A stretch of 64,000 nt of DNA from an uncultured Porphyromonadaceae bacterium (GCA_902495245.1 CABUWI010000008.1:102898-166897); one strand, 5' to 3'; counted from the first letter of the stretch, positions 36,136 to 45,805 are shown. The notes: generated by a model not told the origin, from the letters alone. Made by a program: numbers and translations.

Positions 36136-37479
36136 TTAATTTCCGGGCTTTCTGCCCCTGCGTCTCCTTCGCCTCATGGCGCGGTAGAACGCCTCCTCCT
36201 CCGCATCGAAACCGGGTCCGACATGGAACAGGTCGAGACCGGGGATAGACGGCATATAATCCGTATTGCCGGGGGCCGCGTTCCCCACCGTACAGGCATT
36301 GCCGGTCTGCTGTCTCGGCACGGCGGCATCCCCGCCGGTATCCGGGTCAAAGGCATGGGGAGCCGGCTCCTCGATTTGCGGAGCACGGTCGCGAGTCTCC
36401 GTTTCGGGAACGGGGACAGGAGTATCCACGACGGCCTCCCCGACGCTGTTGAACCTGCGCTCGAAGGCGTTTGCAGAATACTCCTTGCCGAGACGCGAAC
36501 CGTTGAGCGCACACATCGTGCTGTGGTCAATGAAGGTGACACCGTATATGCGCCCGGTTTCGGTATGCCTGAACACCACATCAATCCCTATGGATTTGAG
36601 CAGCGACACAAAGGTGTCCCTGTCGGGACACTGCAATAGCGCGTCGTCAACCCTGCGCCTCACAATATCTACGAGGTGTCGGTCGGCAATATCGTCCCTC
36701 GACCTGCCGAACCTGCCGTCAACGGCGGCGCGGCTCGCGAACTTGCCGAGACGTGACGCCTTGAACGGCGCGGCGACAGGAGTGCCGGAGTCGTCGGTCG
36801 CGAAATACACCAGACCGTGATACTCGCGCCCGTTCACCCTGCCGTCGGTCATTTCCGCCCTGACGTTGAACAGCGACAGCACCGCGTTCATCTCGCCGAT
36901 GCTCTGGAACCGGTATCTCATGCCGACGAGTTTCACCACGGCGGCAACCTGACGTTTCAGGTCGCCTTCCGGATTGATTTTCTCAATGGGAGTGTCGGGC
37001 GACACCTTCTGACGCTCCGCCGGCCGCAGACCGAACTCCCTCTCCAGCTCCCGGCAAATCTCCTTGCTGCGGTAGAAATTGTTCCTGTCGGATACCGCCT
37101 TGCCGTCGGTACTGACGCGCAGGGCTACAATGTGGATATGGTGGCGGTCGATGTCCGTATGCTTCACCACTATGTACGGCATATCGCCGAACCCCATGCG
37201 CCGCATATACTCGTGAGCCAGCGATGTGTAGTCGGTATCGCTCAGGCGGTCGTCGGGATGCGGGTTGAGCGATATGTGCATCATCGGTTTCATCGTCTTG
37301 GTATTGGCCGGCATCCAGCGCATGAAATCCTCATAGACGCGGCGTATGTCCACCGCGCCCGAACCGTCGTTGTAGATTTTGTTGGTGTCAAGCATCCTGC
37401 CTTTCTCCTTGTTGAGTTTCTCCCCGTTGTAACGGATCGCGCCATAGAGGGAGTCGCCTAACGAGATTTTTGCAACCAT
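36136..37479 (-). CDS. mobB: Relaxase MobB (mobilisation nuclease)
   Basis: 447 residues. The N-terminal relaxase domain (pfam03432 type) has the opening SLGDSLYGAIRYN, with a candidate catalytic Tyr, and the metal-binding triad KHTDIDRHHIHIV at about residues 112-124. The C-terminal 120 residues are Pro/Asp/Glu-rich and variable, ending in MRRRRRRGRKPGN. It nicks oriT and pilots the strand. It overlaps mobA by 22 bp, so translation is coupled, and 24 nt separate it from mobC. Confidence 0.92.
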   Translation of the reverse strand: MVAKISLGDSLYGAIRYNGEKLNKEKGRMLDTNKIYNDGSGAVDIRRVYEDFMRWMPANTKTMKPMMHISLNPHPDDRLSDTDYTSLAHEYMRRMGFGDMPYIVVKHTDIDRHHIHIVALRVSTDGKAVSDRNNFYRSKEICRELEREFGLRPAERQKVSPDTPIEKINPEGDLKRQVAAVVKLVGMRYRFQSIGEMNAVLSLFNVRAEMTDGRVNGREYHGLVYFATDDSGTPVAAPFKASRLGKFASRAAVDGRFGRSRDDIADRHLVDIVRRRVDDALLQCPDRDTFVSLLKSIGIDVVFRHTETGRIYGVTFIDHSTMCALNGSRLGKEYSANAFERRFNSVGEAVVDTPVPVPETETRDRAPQIEEPAPHAFDPDTGGDAAVPRQQTGNACTVGNAAPGNTDYMPSIPGLDLFHVGPGFDAEEEAFYRAMRRRRRRGRKPGN

Positions 37480-37883
37480 GCCTCGTCAAATTTTCGTGCA
37501 AGGGCGACAATATCGCCGCTTATCCTCACCAGCTCTACAGTCTTGCGCTCCAGAGCGGACAGCAGCTTCATCGCCTTCTTCTCGGTGAAATTCTCACGGA
37601 GCGTCTTCACGAGGAGCGCGTATTCCACACCGACGGTACGGTATCGGGCGTTGAAGGATGATAAAAGGTCTATGAACTCGCGGGTCCCCTCGTCAACGTA
37701 GAACACCTTGAAAGGCTTATTGAAAAGAATTCCCTTTATGAACGCGGCCTTGTTCAAGGCTCCCGCCTTGTCGAACATCGAGAGAAAGACCTCGTTCTCC
37801 CGTGCGTCGAGACGCACGACGTAGCGGAAAACGGCAGGATTGATTTTTGGCGGTCTCCCGCCACGGTTGAAATTCTGCGCCAT
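37458..37883 (-). CDS. mobA: Relaxosome accessory protein MobA
   Basis: 141 residues, starting RGGRPPKINPAVFRYVVRLD, the typical N-terminus of MobC/MobA-type ribbon-helix-helix relaxosome proteins of Bacteroides elements, with a basic arm, beta strand and helices (ENEVFLSMFDKAGALNKAAF). It would bind oriT and position MobB. The gene sits right beside the hairpin-rich region at 37910-38047. Confidence 0.85.
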   Translation of the reverse strand: MAQNFNRGGRPPKINPAVFRYVVRLDARENEVFLSMFDKAGALNKAAFIKGILFNKPFKVFYVDEGTREFIDLLSSFNARYRTVGVEYALLVKTLRENFTEKKAMKLLSALERKTVELVRISGDIVALARKFDEAWLQKSR

Positions 37884-37909
37884 AATCGGTAGATTAAGCG
37901 TGTCACAAA

Positions 37910-38047
37910 CTGCGGACCGCAGTAAAAACGGCTACGGGGTTTACGACTTCGGAGTAAACCCTTCCCCCGGTGGAACCGGCAAGGGTTGAGAGGCACTAAC
38001 TTGGTTTCCAGTGCCTGTCAACATACCTTGCAATGCTCATGTGAGCA
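37910..38047. other. Candidate oriT: five successive inverted repeats
   Basis: CTGCGG/CCGCAG (37910-37922), GGGTTTAC/GTAAACCC (37937-37961), AACCCTT ... AAGGGTT with CCGGT/ACCGG inside (37957-37987), AGGCACT/AGTGCCT (37991-38016) and TGCTCA/TGAGCA (38034-38047). The cluster lies directly upstream of mobA, where relaxosomes assemble. The nick site cannot be named from sequence alone. Confidence 0.6.
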
Positions 38048-38589
38048 TAGGGAAATGACTGAAAAACGGGAATAAAAAAGAGGTCGGGCTATCCTGTGAG
38101 AACAAAGCGGGAGAACCTCCCGTCACGGCAAAAAAACATAGGCCTTGACCTGTCGCATGGCGGCGTTTTCGCATTAAGGCATCCGCAAAAAGACGTTTGC
38201 CAACGGCTGCGAAACTGTATCCTGCCGCGTTTCGGCTGATGATTGCGTGTATGAGCCTAACAACGGGAAAGGCTTTAAGGTTTTCAGAGTCGGCAATCTT
38301 CGGCAAAACATCAGCAATCTTCGGAAAGTCAATATGTTACGAAAACTATTCTTGAATTGCTGACGTTATGATTGCGTATCCGGCCAGTTCCCCGGCTGTA
38401 TGACATACCGCTCACATCATGAATAATTCAGACGAGTGACGCGACAATCCTCCCGCCGTTCAGCGGAAACAATGCAATACTTAAAGACTATATGACTGAA
38501 CGGCCCGACGACTGCACGACACTTCAGATGAAAGCCGTGTTGAGTGCATTGTCATGGGAACGGCTGAATATTCCCAAAGTCAGACCGGT

Positions 38590-38617
38590 GACTGACGCAG
38601 ACACTGTAGCGTCAGTC
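38590..38617. repeat. Hairpin GACTGACGC / GCGTCAGTC
   Basis: Perfect 9-bp arms with a 10-nt loop in the 38048-38945 gap between the oriT-like region and traA. The arms share GACTGA with the 8-bp repeats at 38706. The rest of this gap shows no gene that I can support. Confidence 0.5.
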
Positions 38618-38705
38618 CTTCCGGTTACTGAAAGGCCGGTTGGCCGAATTGTCAAACCATTAGAATAATGGATGATTGGATTCCCGTGTGACCAATCACT
38701 CAGAT

Positions 38706-38753
38706 GACTGAATGATTGAGTGACTGAATGACTGAATGACCGGGTGACGGACT
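38706..38753. repeat. 8-bp iterons (GACTGAAT) upstream of the ParA-like gene
   Basis: Units at 38706, 38714, 38722 and 38730 read GACTGAAT, GATTGAGT, GACTGAAT, GACTGAAT, with two more degenerate units to 38753. They end 190 bp before the ParA-like gene, so they could be a partition or regulator binding site. Confidence 0.55.
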
Positions 38754-38945
38754 CATCCCCGTAAGGGATGACCGTTCAGCAGGAAAGCCGTATGATTGCG
38801 TGGCTGAACCTTCCAATCACCGGGCACCTGACGTACCGTGGGGCACAGGGCGATTTTCACCCCCGCGTCAGCAATGCCGACCAAGGCACGGACAGGTGCC
38901 GCACGGCGGTCCGCCGTTTCCACAACCACATACCACTGTATAGAA

Positions 38946-39725
38946 ATGACAGAACCGGTTTTTGTGGCTTTCGCCACCCAGAAAGGCGGAGCCGGAAAAT
39001 CAACACTCACGACGCTTGTCGCGAGCTGCCTCCACTATCTCTACGGCAGAAAGGTACTTGCCATAGACTGCGACGCAAGACAGCACAGCATGGTCGAGTA
39101 CCGCAGGAAGGACAGGCTGGTGATAAGGGAGAACCCCGCTGTCAAGAGACGCTTCACCAAGTTCATGCACGGCTTCGGGGGCAGTGTCTATGAGATAATC
39201 AGCAGCGGGCCGGGCGAGGCACTCGCCACAGCCCAGAAAGCGATAGATGACGGCTATGCCGCCGACTTCGTGTTCTTCGACATCACGGGCACGGTCAACG
39301 ACCGCGACATTGTGACGCTCCTTTCGGCGATGGACTATCTCTTCGTCCCGATAACGCCGGAGACTGGAGACCTCAAAAGCTCCCTCGGATTCGCGCACAA
39401 CGTCCGCGAGTGCATGATACTCACCGGCGAGTCGCGCATCAAGGGTACATACCTCGTATGGAACAAGGTGCAGGCGAAAGACCGCGACAGCCTGTGCCAG
39501 CTCATAAACCGCTATGCCGCCTCCATGTGCATAGAATCTCTGGAGACCATACTCCCGATGAGCGTGAAATTCACCAAAGACGGTGCTGAGACAGGGAAAG
39601 GTGCCGTTTTCCGCTCCACCTTCATGCCTCCCGACAGGAAGATGCTGAAAAACAGCTATCTGCCCGAACTGGTGGATGAGATACTCCAAACCATAACCTC
39701 CGACGAATATGCCGACAAGACGTGA
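38946..39725 (+). CDS. traA: ParA-like ATPase TraA, first gene of the transfer operon
   Basis: 259 residues from ATG 38946; upstream in-frame codons lack protein character. The deviant Walker A KGGAGKST is at about residues 13-20, with IDCDARQHS and FVFFDITGT as the other MinD/ParA motifs. CTnDOT TraA is of this type. It may help maintain or position the element, or regulate transfer. It overlaps the next gene by 17 bp and heads the rightward tra operon. Confidence 0.85.
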   Translation: MTEPVFVAFATQKGGAGKSTLTTLVASCLHYLYGRKVLAIDCDARQHSMVEYRRKDRLVIRENPAVKRRFTKFMHGFGGSVYEIISSGPGEALATAQKAIDDGYAADFVFFDITGTVNDRDIVTLLSAMDYLFVPITPETGDLKSSLGFAHNVRECMILTGESRIKGTYLVWNKVQAKDRDSLCQLINRYAASMCIESLETILPMSVKFTKDGAETGKGAVFRSTFMPPDRKMLKNSYLPELVDEILQTITSDEYADKT

Positions 39726-40092
39726 GACAAACTTCGACGCCGACAAGTTCCTCGACACCTACGAGGACAGGACCGCCTCCGCGATGCGTGACCCGGCTGC
39801 CGCCAAAGAGCCGCCCCGTCAGGCGGCGAAAGCCCCCGAAACACCCGTGCCCTCTCCAAAGGAGGTGGAATATATGGAGAAATACCTCCTGCCCCAAAAA
39901 TATGTACGGGTGATAAAGAGCGGAAAGCAGGTCGCGGTCAGCGACGAGTTCAAGGTCAAGATTCAGAAACTCCTGTTGTTCTTCTCCGAGGGAGGAACGA
40001 TAGCCGGATATGTCAACAACGTGCTGGAGCAGCATTTCCGGGAATTCGACGACGTTATCCAGCGAATGTTCAACAACACCAAGCAGATTTAG
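39709..40092 (+). CDS. DUF3408 protein (TraB-position)
   Basis: 127 residues, overlapping traA by 17 bp. After a charged, Pro/Ala-rich N-terminus, residues about 55-120 (YLLPQKYVRVIKSGKQVAVS ... GGTIAGYVNNVLEQHF) match the DUF3408 type, a ribbon-helix-helix-like domain usual in Bacteroides transfer operons next to traA. Probably the ParB-like or regulatory partner of TraA; inferred from position. Confidence 0.75.
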   Translation: MPTRRETNFDADKFLDTYEDRTASAMRDPAAAKEPPRQAAKAPETPVPSPKEVEYMEKYLLPQKYVRVIKSGKQVAVSDEFKVKIQKLLLFFSEGGTIAGYVNNVLEQHFREFDDVIQRMFNNTKQI

Positions 40093-40094
40093 AG

Positions 40095-40397
40095 ATGGCA
40101 GACGAAAATAAAAATGACATTAAAGGACGTCCGGGCAGGGAAATTGAGTGCCCGGCACAAAAGGAGGCGGAGGCCTACCGCTCCATGTTCCTCGAACCGG
40201 GGGAAGTCGGAGCGCGGAAAGGCATATTCGTCCCGCGTGAACTGGTGGACCGGCTGAAGATGTCGGTGCCCCTCCTTGACGTGGAGGGCCTCACAATCGG
40301 GGTCTATGTGACACGGATACTTCTTCGGCACCTGTCGGACAACGCCGGCATACTGAACCTCCTTATGGAGAAAGGCAAGAAAAAGACGCGCCTATGA
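40095..40397 (+). CDS. Second DUF3408-type protein (TraC-position)
   Basis: 100 residues starting two bases after the preceding stop. The second half (VPRELVDRLKMSVPLLDVEG, LTIGVYVTRILLRHL) is like that of the previous protein (VYVTRIL / GYVNNVL), so the two are probably diverged paralogues with the same fold. Overlaps the next gene by ATGA. Confidence 0.7.
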   Translation: MADENKNDIKGRPGREIECPAQKEAEAYRSMFLEPGEVGARKGIFVPRELVDRLKMSVPLLDVEGLTIGVYVTRILLRHLSDNAGILNLLMEKGKKKTRL

Positions 40398-41068
40398 ACA
40401 CAGTCCTGAGCGTATTGATAATCTGCGGCTTCCTCTACCTGTCGTTTGTGACGTGGATGTTCCGCAGGAAAGAGGGGGATGCAAAGCCTCCCTCGAAAGA
40501 AGAGGCACAGCCTCCCGCCTCCGGCTCCCCGCTCTCGGTGGTCCCCAAAAGCGACTTCGACATGGAGGACTTCCGGGAATCGCTCGCCGCCACGCTGACA
40601 TCAGCGGTCAGACAGGCACTTGGGGCTGAGACCGTGGAATCCGACCCGGCCGGAAACCACGGCGGCGACAATGACGGCGACAATGACGAAGAAGACCCCG
40701 ACATGGATGATGTTGATCCCGGACTGGTATCCCCTCCGGCCACGGGCGACAGCATCGACGAGATTGAGGATGCTCTGAACGTGGCTGTCAATCCCGGTGC
40801 CGACAACGTAAGCAAGGCCAAGGCCGGAGACGTGCTGTCCGGTATGCGCGACGTGGTTTTCATCGGCAGGCTGATGGAGGCCGACAGGCGAATAAGCGAC
40901 GGTGTGATGGACTGCATCGCGGAGAGTATGCGCATGAGGAACGCAGCCCGCGGCAGGAAGAAAGGCAGCCCGGCACCGAAAGCCAAGGCAAAGCCTGTGG
41001 ATATAGGCGGAGTCCTCCGGGACCCGGATTTTGTGAAACATAAAAAAGACAACGATGAAGAAAACTGA
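40394..41068 (+). CDS. Acidic protein with N-terminal membrane anchor (TraD-position)
   Basis: 224 residues. A single N-terminal membrane segment (VLSVLIICGFLYLSFVTWMF) is followed by a cytoplasmic, very acidic low-complexity stretch (DNDGDNDEEDPDMDDVDPG) and a helical part containing MRDVVFIGRLMEADRRISDG. It holds the traD place in the CTnDOT order. No function is known to me. Confidence 0.6.
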   Translation: MNTVLSVLIICGFLYLSFVTWMFRRKEGDAKPPSKEEAQPPASGSPLSVVPKSDFDMEDFRESLAATLTSAVRQALGAETVESDPAGNHGGDNDGDNDEEDPDMDDVDPGLVSPPATGDSIDEIEDALNVAVNPGADNVSKAKAGDVLSGMRDVVFIGRLMEADRRISDGVMDCIAESMRMRNAARGRKKGSPAPKAKAKPVDIGGVLRDPDFVKHKKDNDEEN

Positions 41069-41167
41069 TTACGGATGATGCCGCCCGAGGCACAGCACAG
41101 GCCCGTCGAGGCCCCGACACAACCCGCGTCGGGAGAATAGAAGCCCGGCGCACAATACAAGACCCGT

Positions 41168-41497
41168 ATGAAAACAGCAAAAAACAAAATGATGATTCTC
41201 AAAGGACGGTTCGTCCTCGCCATGCTCATGGTCCTCTGCTCCGTGGAGTTCGTGAGCGCAGCAGGCAACGGCCTTTCGGGTATCAACGAGGCAACCAACA
41301 TGGTGTCCTCATATTTTGAGCCCGGCGTGAAACTTATCTACGCCATAGGCGCGGTGGTGGGTCTCATAGGGGGTGTAAAATGCTACTCCAAATGGTCGAG
41401 CGGCGACCCCGACACCTCCAAGACCGCCGCGAGCTGGTTCGGTGCCTGTATCTTCCTCATAGTGGCAGCCACAATCCTCAAATCCTTCTTCCTCTGA
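41168..41497 (+). CDS. traE: TraE (DUF4134), small channel subunit
   Basis: 109 residues with a signal-like N-terminus (LAMLMVLCSVEFVSA) and two membrane segments (VKLIYAIGAVVGLIGGVKCY, ASWFGACIFLIVAATILKSF). DUF4134 proteins are the VirB2/VirB3-like small subunits of Bacteroides conjugation systems. It overlaps traF by one base. The 99-nt gap before it has no gene. Confidence 0.85.
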   Translation: MKTAKNKMMILKGRFVLAMLMVLCSVEFVSAAGNGLSGINEATNMVSSYFEPGVKLIYAIGAVVGLIGGVKCYSKWSSGDPDTSKTAASWFGACIFLIVAATILKSFFL

Positions 41498-41826
41498 TGC
41501 CCGAATACTCTATAAACAAGGGCATAGGCCGCAGTGTGGAATACCGGGGACTGAAAGCGCAATACCTTGTGATTTTCGCCGTGGGGCTGCTGTCAATGTT
41601 CATACTGTTCGTGGTGATGTACGTCGCGGGGGTGCCCCAGTGGTTCTGCATCGGCTTCACCGCCGTTGCCGCCCCCTCCCTCGTGTGGCTCACTTTCCGG
41701 CTCAACGCCAGATACGGGCAGTACGGACTCATGAAACTCGGCGCGGCAAGATTCCGTCCGCGCTACATAATCAACCGCAAGCGTATCAAACGACTAATAA
41801 AGACAAGAAATGCGAAACACGCTTAA
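41497..41826 (+). CDS. traF: TraF (DUF4133), inner-membrane subunit
   Basis: 109 residues from ATG 41497, with two membrane segments (LVIFAVGLLSMFILFVVMYV, WFCIGFTAVAAPSLVWLTF) and a basic C-terminus (RYIINRKRIKRLIKTRNAKH). It is VirB3-like and lies next to the VirB4-like ATPase gene, as in other type IV systems. Overlaps traG by 17 bp. Confidence 0.85.
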   Translation: MPEYSINKGIGRSVEYRGLKAQYLVIFAVGLLSMFILFVVMYVAGVPQWFCIGFTAVAAPSLVWLTFRLNARYGQYGLMKLGAARFRPRYIINRKRIKRLIKTRNAKHA

Positions 41827-44311
41827 AGCGACTACGCTCGAAAGCAAGCTCCCCATTCTCGCCGTCGAACACGGCTGCATCATCTCAAAGGACGCCGACA
41901 TCACGGCGGCCTTTGAGGTGGGGCTCCCGGAGCTGTTCACCGTCACCTCTGCGGAATACGGGGCCATGCACTCGGCATGGTGCAAGGCCATAAAGGTGCT
42001 GCCCCGTTTCTCGGTGGTACACAAGCAGGACATATTCGTCAGCGAGAAATACCGCCCGGAGTTGCAGAAGGAGGGTCTTTCGTTTCTCGACCGCTCCTTT
42101 GAGCGTCACTTCAACGAAAGGCCGTATCTCGACCACCGCTGCTACCTGTTCCTGACCAAGACCACCCGCGAGAGGGCGCGGCAGCAGAGCAATTTTTCCA
42201 CACTCTGCCGCGGGCGTATACTCCCGAAGGAACTTGACCACGAGGCCGTCGTGAAGTTCATGGAGTCGGTGGAGCAGTTCGAGCGCATCATCAACGACTC
42301 CGGCCACATCACCCTGCGCCGTCTGACCGACGGGGAGCTGGTAGGCACTGACACATCTTCGGGACTGATCGAGAAATATATGTCCCTCTCTATGGATGAC
42401 GTCGCCTGTCTTGAAGACATAGACCTCTCGGCACAGCAGATGAGGATAGGCGACAATATGCTTTGCCTCCACACCCTGTCGGACACCGACGACCTGCCGG
42501 CCAAGGTCGGCACCGACAACCGCTATGAGCGGTTATCGACCGACCGCTCGGACTGCCGCATGAGCTTCGCGTCACCTGTCGGACTGCTTCTGCCATGCAA
42601 CCACATCTACAACCAGTATGTGTTTGTTGACGACCACGACGAGAACCTCGCGAAGTTTGAGAAGACGGCCCGCAACATGAACAGCCTATCCAAGTACAGC
42701 CGTTCAAACGCCATCAACAAGGAGTGGATAGACCTATATCTCAACGAGGCGCACAGTTACGGTCTGACGTCGGTCAGGGCGCATTTCAACGTCATGGCGT
42801 GGAGCGACGACGCCGAGGAGCTTCGCCGCATCAAGAACGATGTCGGCGGACAGCTCGCCACAATGGGATGTATGCCCAGGCACGACACCATCGACTGCCC
42901 GACGCTGTTCTGGGCGGGGATGCCCGGCAACGAGGCTGATTTTCCTGCCGAGGAAAGTTTCTACACGTTCATCGAGCCAGCGGCCTGTCTCTTTACGGCC
43001 GAGACAAACTACCGTTCCTCGCTGTCGCCTTTCGGAATAAAGATGGTTGACAGGCTCACCGGGAGACCGGTACACCTCGACATATCGGATGAGCCGATGA
43101 AACGCGGCATAACCACCAACCGCAACAAGTTCATCCTCGGGCCGTCAGGCAGCGGAAAGTCATTCTTCACCAACCATCTGGTGCGCCAATATTTCGAGCA
43201 GGGTGCCCATGTGCTGCTGATAGACACCGGCAACTCGTATGAGGGACTGAGCAACCTTATCCGCAACCGTACACACGGGGAGGATGGCATATACTACACC
43301 TATACGGAGGACAGCCCGATTTCATTCAACCCTTTCTACACCGAAGACGGGGTGTTCGACGTGGAGAAGAAGGACAGTATCAAAACCCTGCTGCTTACAC
43401 TCTGGAAGTCGGAAGACGACCATGTGAGCAAGACCGAGAGCGGCGAGCTTGGTTCCGCGCTGTCAATGTTCCTCGACAAGATGCGGTCAGACGGCAATAT
43501 AGTCCCGTGTTTCAACTCCTTCTACGAGTTCATGCGCGACGATTACCGGGCTGAAATGGCGCAGCGTCCCATACCTATATATAAACAGGACTTCGACATC
43601 GACAATTTCCTGACCACGCTGAGGCAGTATTACCACGGGGGCCGTTTCGACTTCCTGCTTAACTCCAAGGAGAACATCGACCTGCTCGGCAAGCGTTTCG
43701 TGGTGTTCGAGATTGATTCGATACGCGACAACAAGGAGCTGTTCCCGGTGGTGACGATCATCATCATGGAGGCCTTCATCAACAAGATGCGCCGTCTGAA
43801 GGGTATCCGCAAGCTCCTTATCGTGGAGGAGGCATGGAAAGCGTTGTCCACCAGCACGATGAGCGAGTACCTCAAATATATGTTCAAGACGGTTCGCAAG
43901 TATTTCGGCGAGGCAGTCGTGGTGACACAGGAGGTTGACGACATCATATCCTCGCCGGTGGTGAAGGAGACCATAATCAACAATTCCGACTGCAAGATAC
44001 TCCTCGACCAGCGAAAGTACATGAACCGCTTTGACCAGATACAGTCGCTGCTCGGACTCACCGACAAGGAGAAGGCCCAGATATTGTCGATAAACCTCGC
44101 CAACAACCCGAACCGGCTTTACAAGGAGGTGTGGATAGGGCTTGGAGGCACACAGTCCGCGGTCTATGCGACCGAGGTCAGCCGTGAGGAGTATTACTGC
44201 TACACCACCGAGGAGACCGAGAAAATCAAGGTGCAGGAAACCGCGCGGAGACTCGGAGGCGACATCGAGGCGGCTATCAAACTTTTAGCAAACGAAGACA
44301 AAGAATTATGA
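41810..44311 (+). CDS. traG: TraG, VirB4-like transfer ATPase
   Basis: 833 residues. Walker A LGPSGSGKSFF lies at about 444-454 and Walker B LLIVEEAWKAL at about 670; a later motif (VVVTQEVDDI) and the glutamine-rich end (LLDQRKYMNRFDQIQSLLGL) are also of the VirB4 type. It powers assembly of the mating channel at the inner membrane. The longest transfer gene; overlaps both neighbours. Confidence 0.92.
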   Translation: MRNTLKATTLESKLPILAVEHGCIISKDADITAAFEVGLPELFTVTSAEYGAMHSAWCKAIKVLPRFSVVHKQDIFVSEKYRPELQKEGLSFLDRSFERHFNERPYLDHRCYLFLTKTTRERARQQSNFSTLCRGRILPKELDHEAVVKFMESVEQFERIINDSGHITLRRLTDGELVGTDTSSGLIEKYMSLSMDDVACLEDIDLSAQQMRIGDNMLCLHTLSDTDDLPAKVGTDNRYERLSTDRSDCRMSFASPVGLLLPCNHIYNQYVFVDDHDENLAKFEKTARNMNSLSKYSRSNAINKEWIDLYLNEAHSYGLTSVRAHFNVMAWSDDAEELRRIKNDVGGQLATMGCMPRHDTIDCPTLFWAGMPGNEADFPAEESFYTFIEPAACLFTAETNYRSSLSPFGIKMVDRLTGRPVHLDISDEPMKRGITTNRNKFILGPSGSGKSFFTNHLVRQYFEQGAHVLLIDTGNSYEGLSNLIRNRTHGEDGIYYTYTEDSPISFNPFYTEDGVFDVEKKDSIKTLLLTLWKSEDDHVSKTESGELGSALSMFLDKMRSDGNIVPCFNSFYEFMRDDYRAEMAQRPIPIYKQDFDIDNFLTTLRQYYHGGRFDFLLNSKENIDLLGKRFVVFEIDSIRDNKELFPVVTIIIMEAFINKMRRLKGIRKLLIVEEAWKALSTSTMSEYLKYMFKTVRKYFGEAVVVTQEVDDIISSPVVKETIINNSDCKILLDQRKYMNRFDQIQSLLGLTDKEKAQILSINLANNPNRLYKEVWIGLGGTQSAVYATEVSREEYYCYTTEETEKIKVQETARRLGGDIEAAIKLLANEDKEL

Positions 44312-45006
44312 TTGACCAGATTATTTCGACAGTCGGCGACTTCATGTCGTCACTGTCACCGACGATAATTTATCGCTACCGGGTTTTAATGGTGCTGTTA
44401 TGCGCCTTCAACGCCCTCCTGCTGCTGTTCCTGCTTTTCAGGACTCCGGCCAGTATCCGCCGACGTGACAGGTTTTTCCTGTCGGCTCTTGCCGACATCG
44501 TGGCGGACCGTTTCGCCGAAGACGCGGGCAAGGCGTTTTCAAACGCCCTCAATTCCAGATTTCCCGTTGACGACGAGACGGACCCGCGCAATAAAATCAG
44601 CGGCAGGTGGCACGTTCCGATTATCGGGATGACATTGGACATCCGCAAGGAAAGAGGCTTCTGGCGGGCAGACATAGAGGGCCATTATTGCGGACACTCA
44701 TACGCGGACAACACTGTCATGCGCTATCTTGACAACGAGACATTCGACAAGAACCTATATACCGCGCAAGGCAAGAGATACTGGACTGTCGCATACGACG
44801 AACTGCTCGACACCCTTTTCATCCCGGAACTGGATATGACCTTCATCCGTCAACCGGACACCCCTGTTCCCGATATGCGGGTACAGATCATGGATGTGGT
44901 ATCAGATGAACCGCAGGGACACGAACAGCTCCACGAACCGGATGCCGCGTTTGAAGAACTTTCAGAGACTCCCGGCAGGGAGAACGGTAACGAGCCGGAA
45001 AAATAG
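44308..45006 (+). CDS. Membrane-anchored transfer protein (TraH-position)
   Basis: 232 residues; one membrane segment (VLMVLLCAFNALLLLFLLF), then a soluble domain (ISGRWHVPIIGMTLDIRKER ... YDELLDTLFIPELDMTFIRQ) that looks like the small beta-barrel of DUF3876 proteins of these elements. The tail is acidic. The DUF assignment is tentative. Overlaps traG by ATGA. Confidence 0.55.
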   Translation: MIDQIISTVGDFMSSLSPTIIYRYRVLMVLLCAFNALLLLFLLFRTPASIRRRDRFFLSALADIVADRFAEDAGKAFSNALNSRFPVDDETDPRNKISGRWHVPIIGMTLDIRKERGFWRADIEGHYCGHSYADNTVMRYLDNETFDKNLYTAQGKRYWTVAYDELLDTLFIPELDMTFIRQPDTPVPDMRVQIMDVVSDEPQGHEQLHEPDAAFEELSETPGRENGNEPEK

Positions 45007-45012
45007 CGATGT

Positions 45013-45147
45013 ATGAATATACTACGGATAATACTGATAATCATAACGGCCTGTGTCGCCGTTGTCGCCCTCCTCCTGAGACTCGCGTTGCGGACACTCT
45101 CTTTCGGTGTAAGGCTCATAGGAGGATTGGCCTCCAGAATATATTAA
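45013..45147 (+). CDS. 44-residue membrane peptide
   Basis: A short open frame MNILRIILIITACVAVVALL... that ends in GGLASRIY. It is one membrane helix followed by a basic amphipathic tail. It starts 6 nt after the previous stop and ends 19 nt before traI, all in one operon, which supports it as a real small gene. Function unknown. Confidence 0.55.
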   Translation: MNILRIILIIITACVAVVALLLRLALRTLSFGVRLIGGLASRIY

Positions 45148-45166
45148 CGAAAAAAAATAACAAAAC

Positions 45167-45805
45167 ATGGCAAGACTGAAATACATTATGGCGGCACTCC
45201 TGATGTGCCTCCTTTTCGGCGCGGGGAGGGCAAACGCCCAGTGGACTGTGATTGACCCCTCCAACATCGCCCAGAGCATCGTCAACAACTCGAAGTCTCT
45301 CGTTCAGGAATCCAAGACGGCGACGCACATGGTGAAGTCGTTTCAGGAGACGGTGAAGATTTACGAGCAGGGAAAGAAATATTACGACGCGCTCCGCTCG
45401 GTCAACAACCTTGTGCGCGACGCCCGCAAGGTGCAGCAGACAGTCCTGATGCTCGGAGACATAAGCGAGACCTATGTGACCAACTTCCGCAAGATGCTCA
45501 CCGACCCCAACTTCACATCATCGGAACTCTCGGCCATAGCCGCCGGGTACACCCGTCTGCTGGAGGAGGCCAACGGTGTCCTCGGAGAGCTTAAAAACGT
45601 TGTGAACATCACAACCATGTCCATGACGGACAAGGACCGCATGGACATAGTGGACCGGTGCTATAAGGAGATGAGCCGTTTCCGCAACCTTACGGCATAC
45701 TATACCAACAAGAACATCTCCGTGTCCTATCTCCGCGCCAAGAAGAAGGCCGACACCCAGAGGGTCGTGAACCTCTACGGCAAGGGAGCGCAAAAATACT
45801 GGTAG
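45167..45805 (+). CDS. traI: TraI (DUF4141), periplasmic VirB5-like protein
   Basis: 212 residues with a signal peptide (YIMAALLMCLLFGAGRANAQ) and an all-helical mature part (SIVNNSKSLVQESKTATHMV ... LVRDARKVQQTVLMLGDISE). DUF4141/TraI proteins precede traJ in CTnDOT relatives; helical content and place match VirB5. Four nt to traJ. Confidence 0.85.
   Translation: MARLKYIMAALLMCLLFGAGRANAQWTVIDPSNIAQSIVNNSKSLVQESKTATHMVKSFQETVKIYEQGKKYYDALRSVNNLVRDARKVQQTVLMLGDISETYVTNFRKMLTDPNFTSSELSAIAAGYTRLLEEANGVLGELKNVVNITTMSMTDKDRMDIVDRCYKEMSRFRNLTAYYTNKNISVSYLRAKKKADTQRVVNLYGKGAQKYW

Noticed and set aside
38838..38945. N-terminal extension of TraA
   Set aside because: The extra residues lack family similarity; ATG 38946 gives the normal ParA start just before the Walker A motif.
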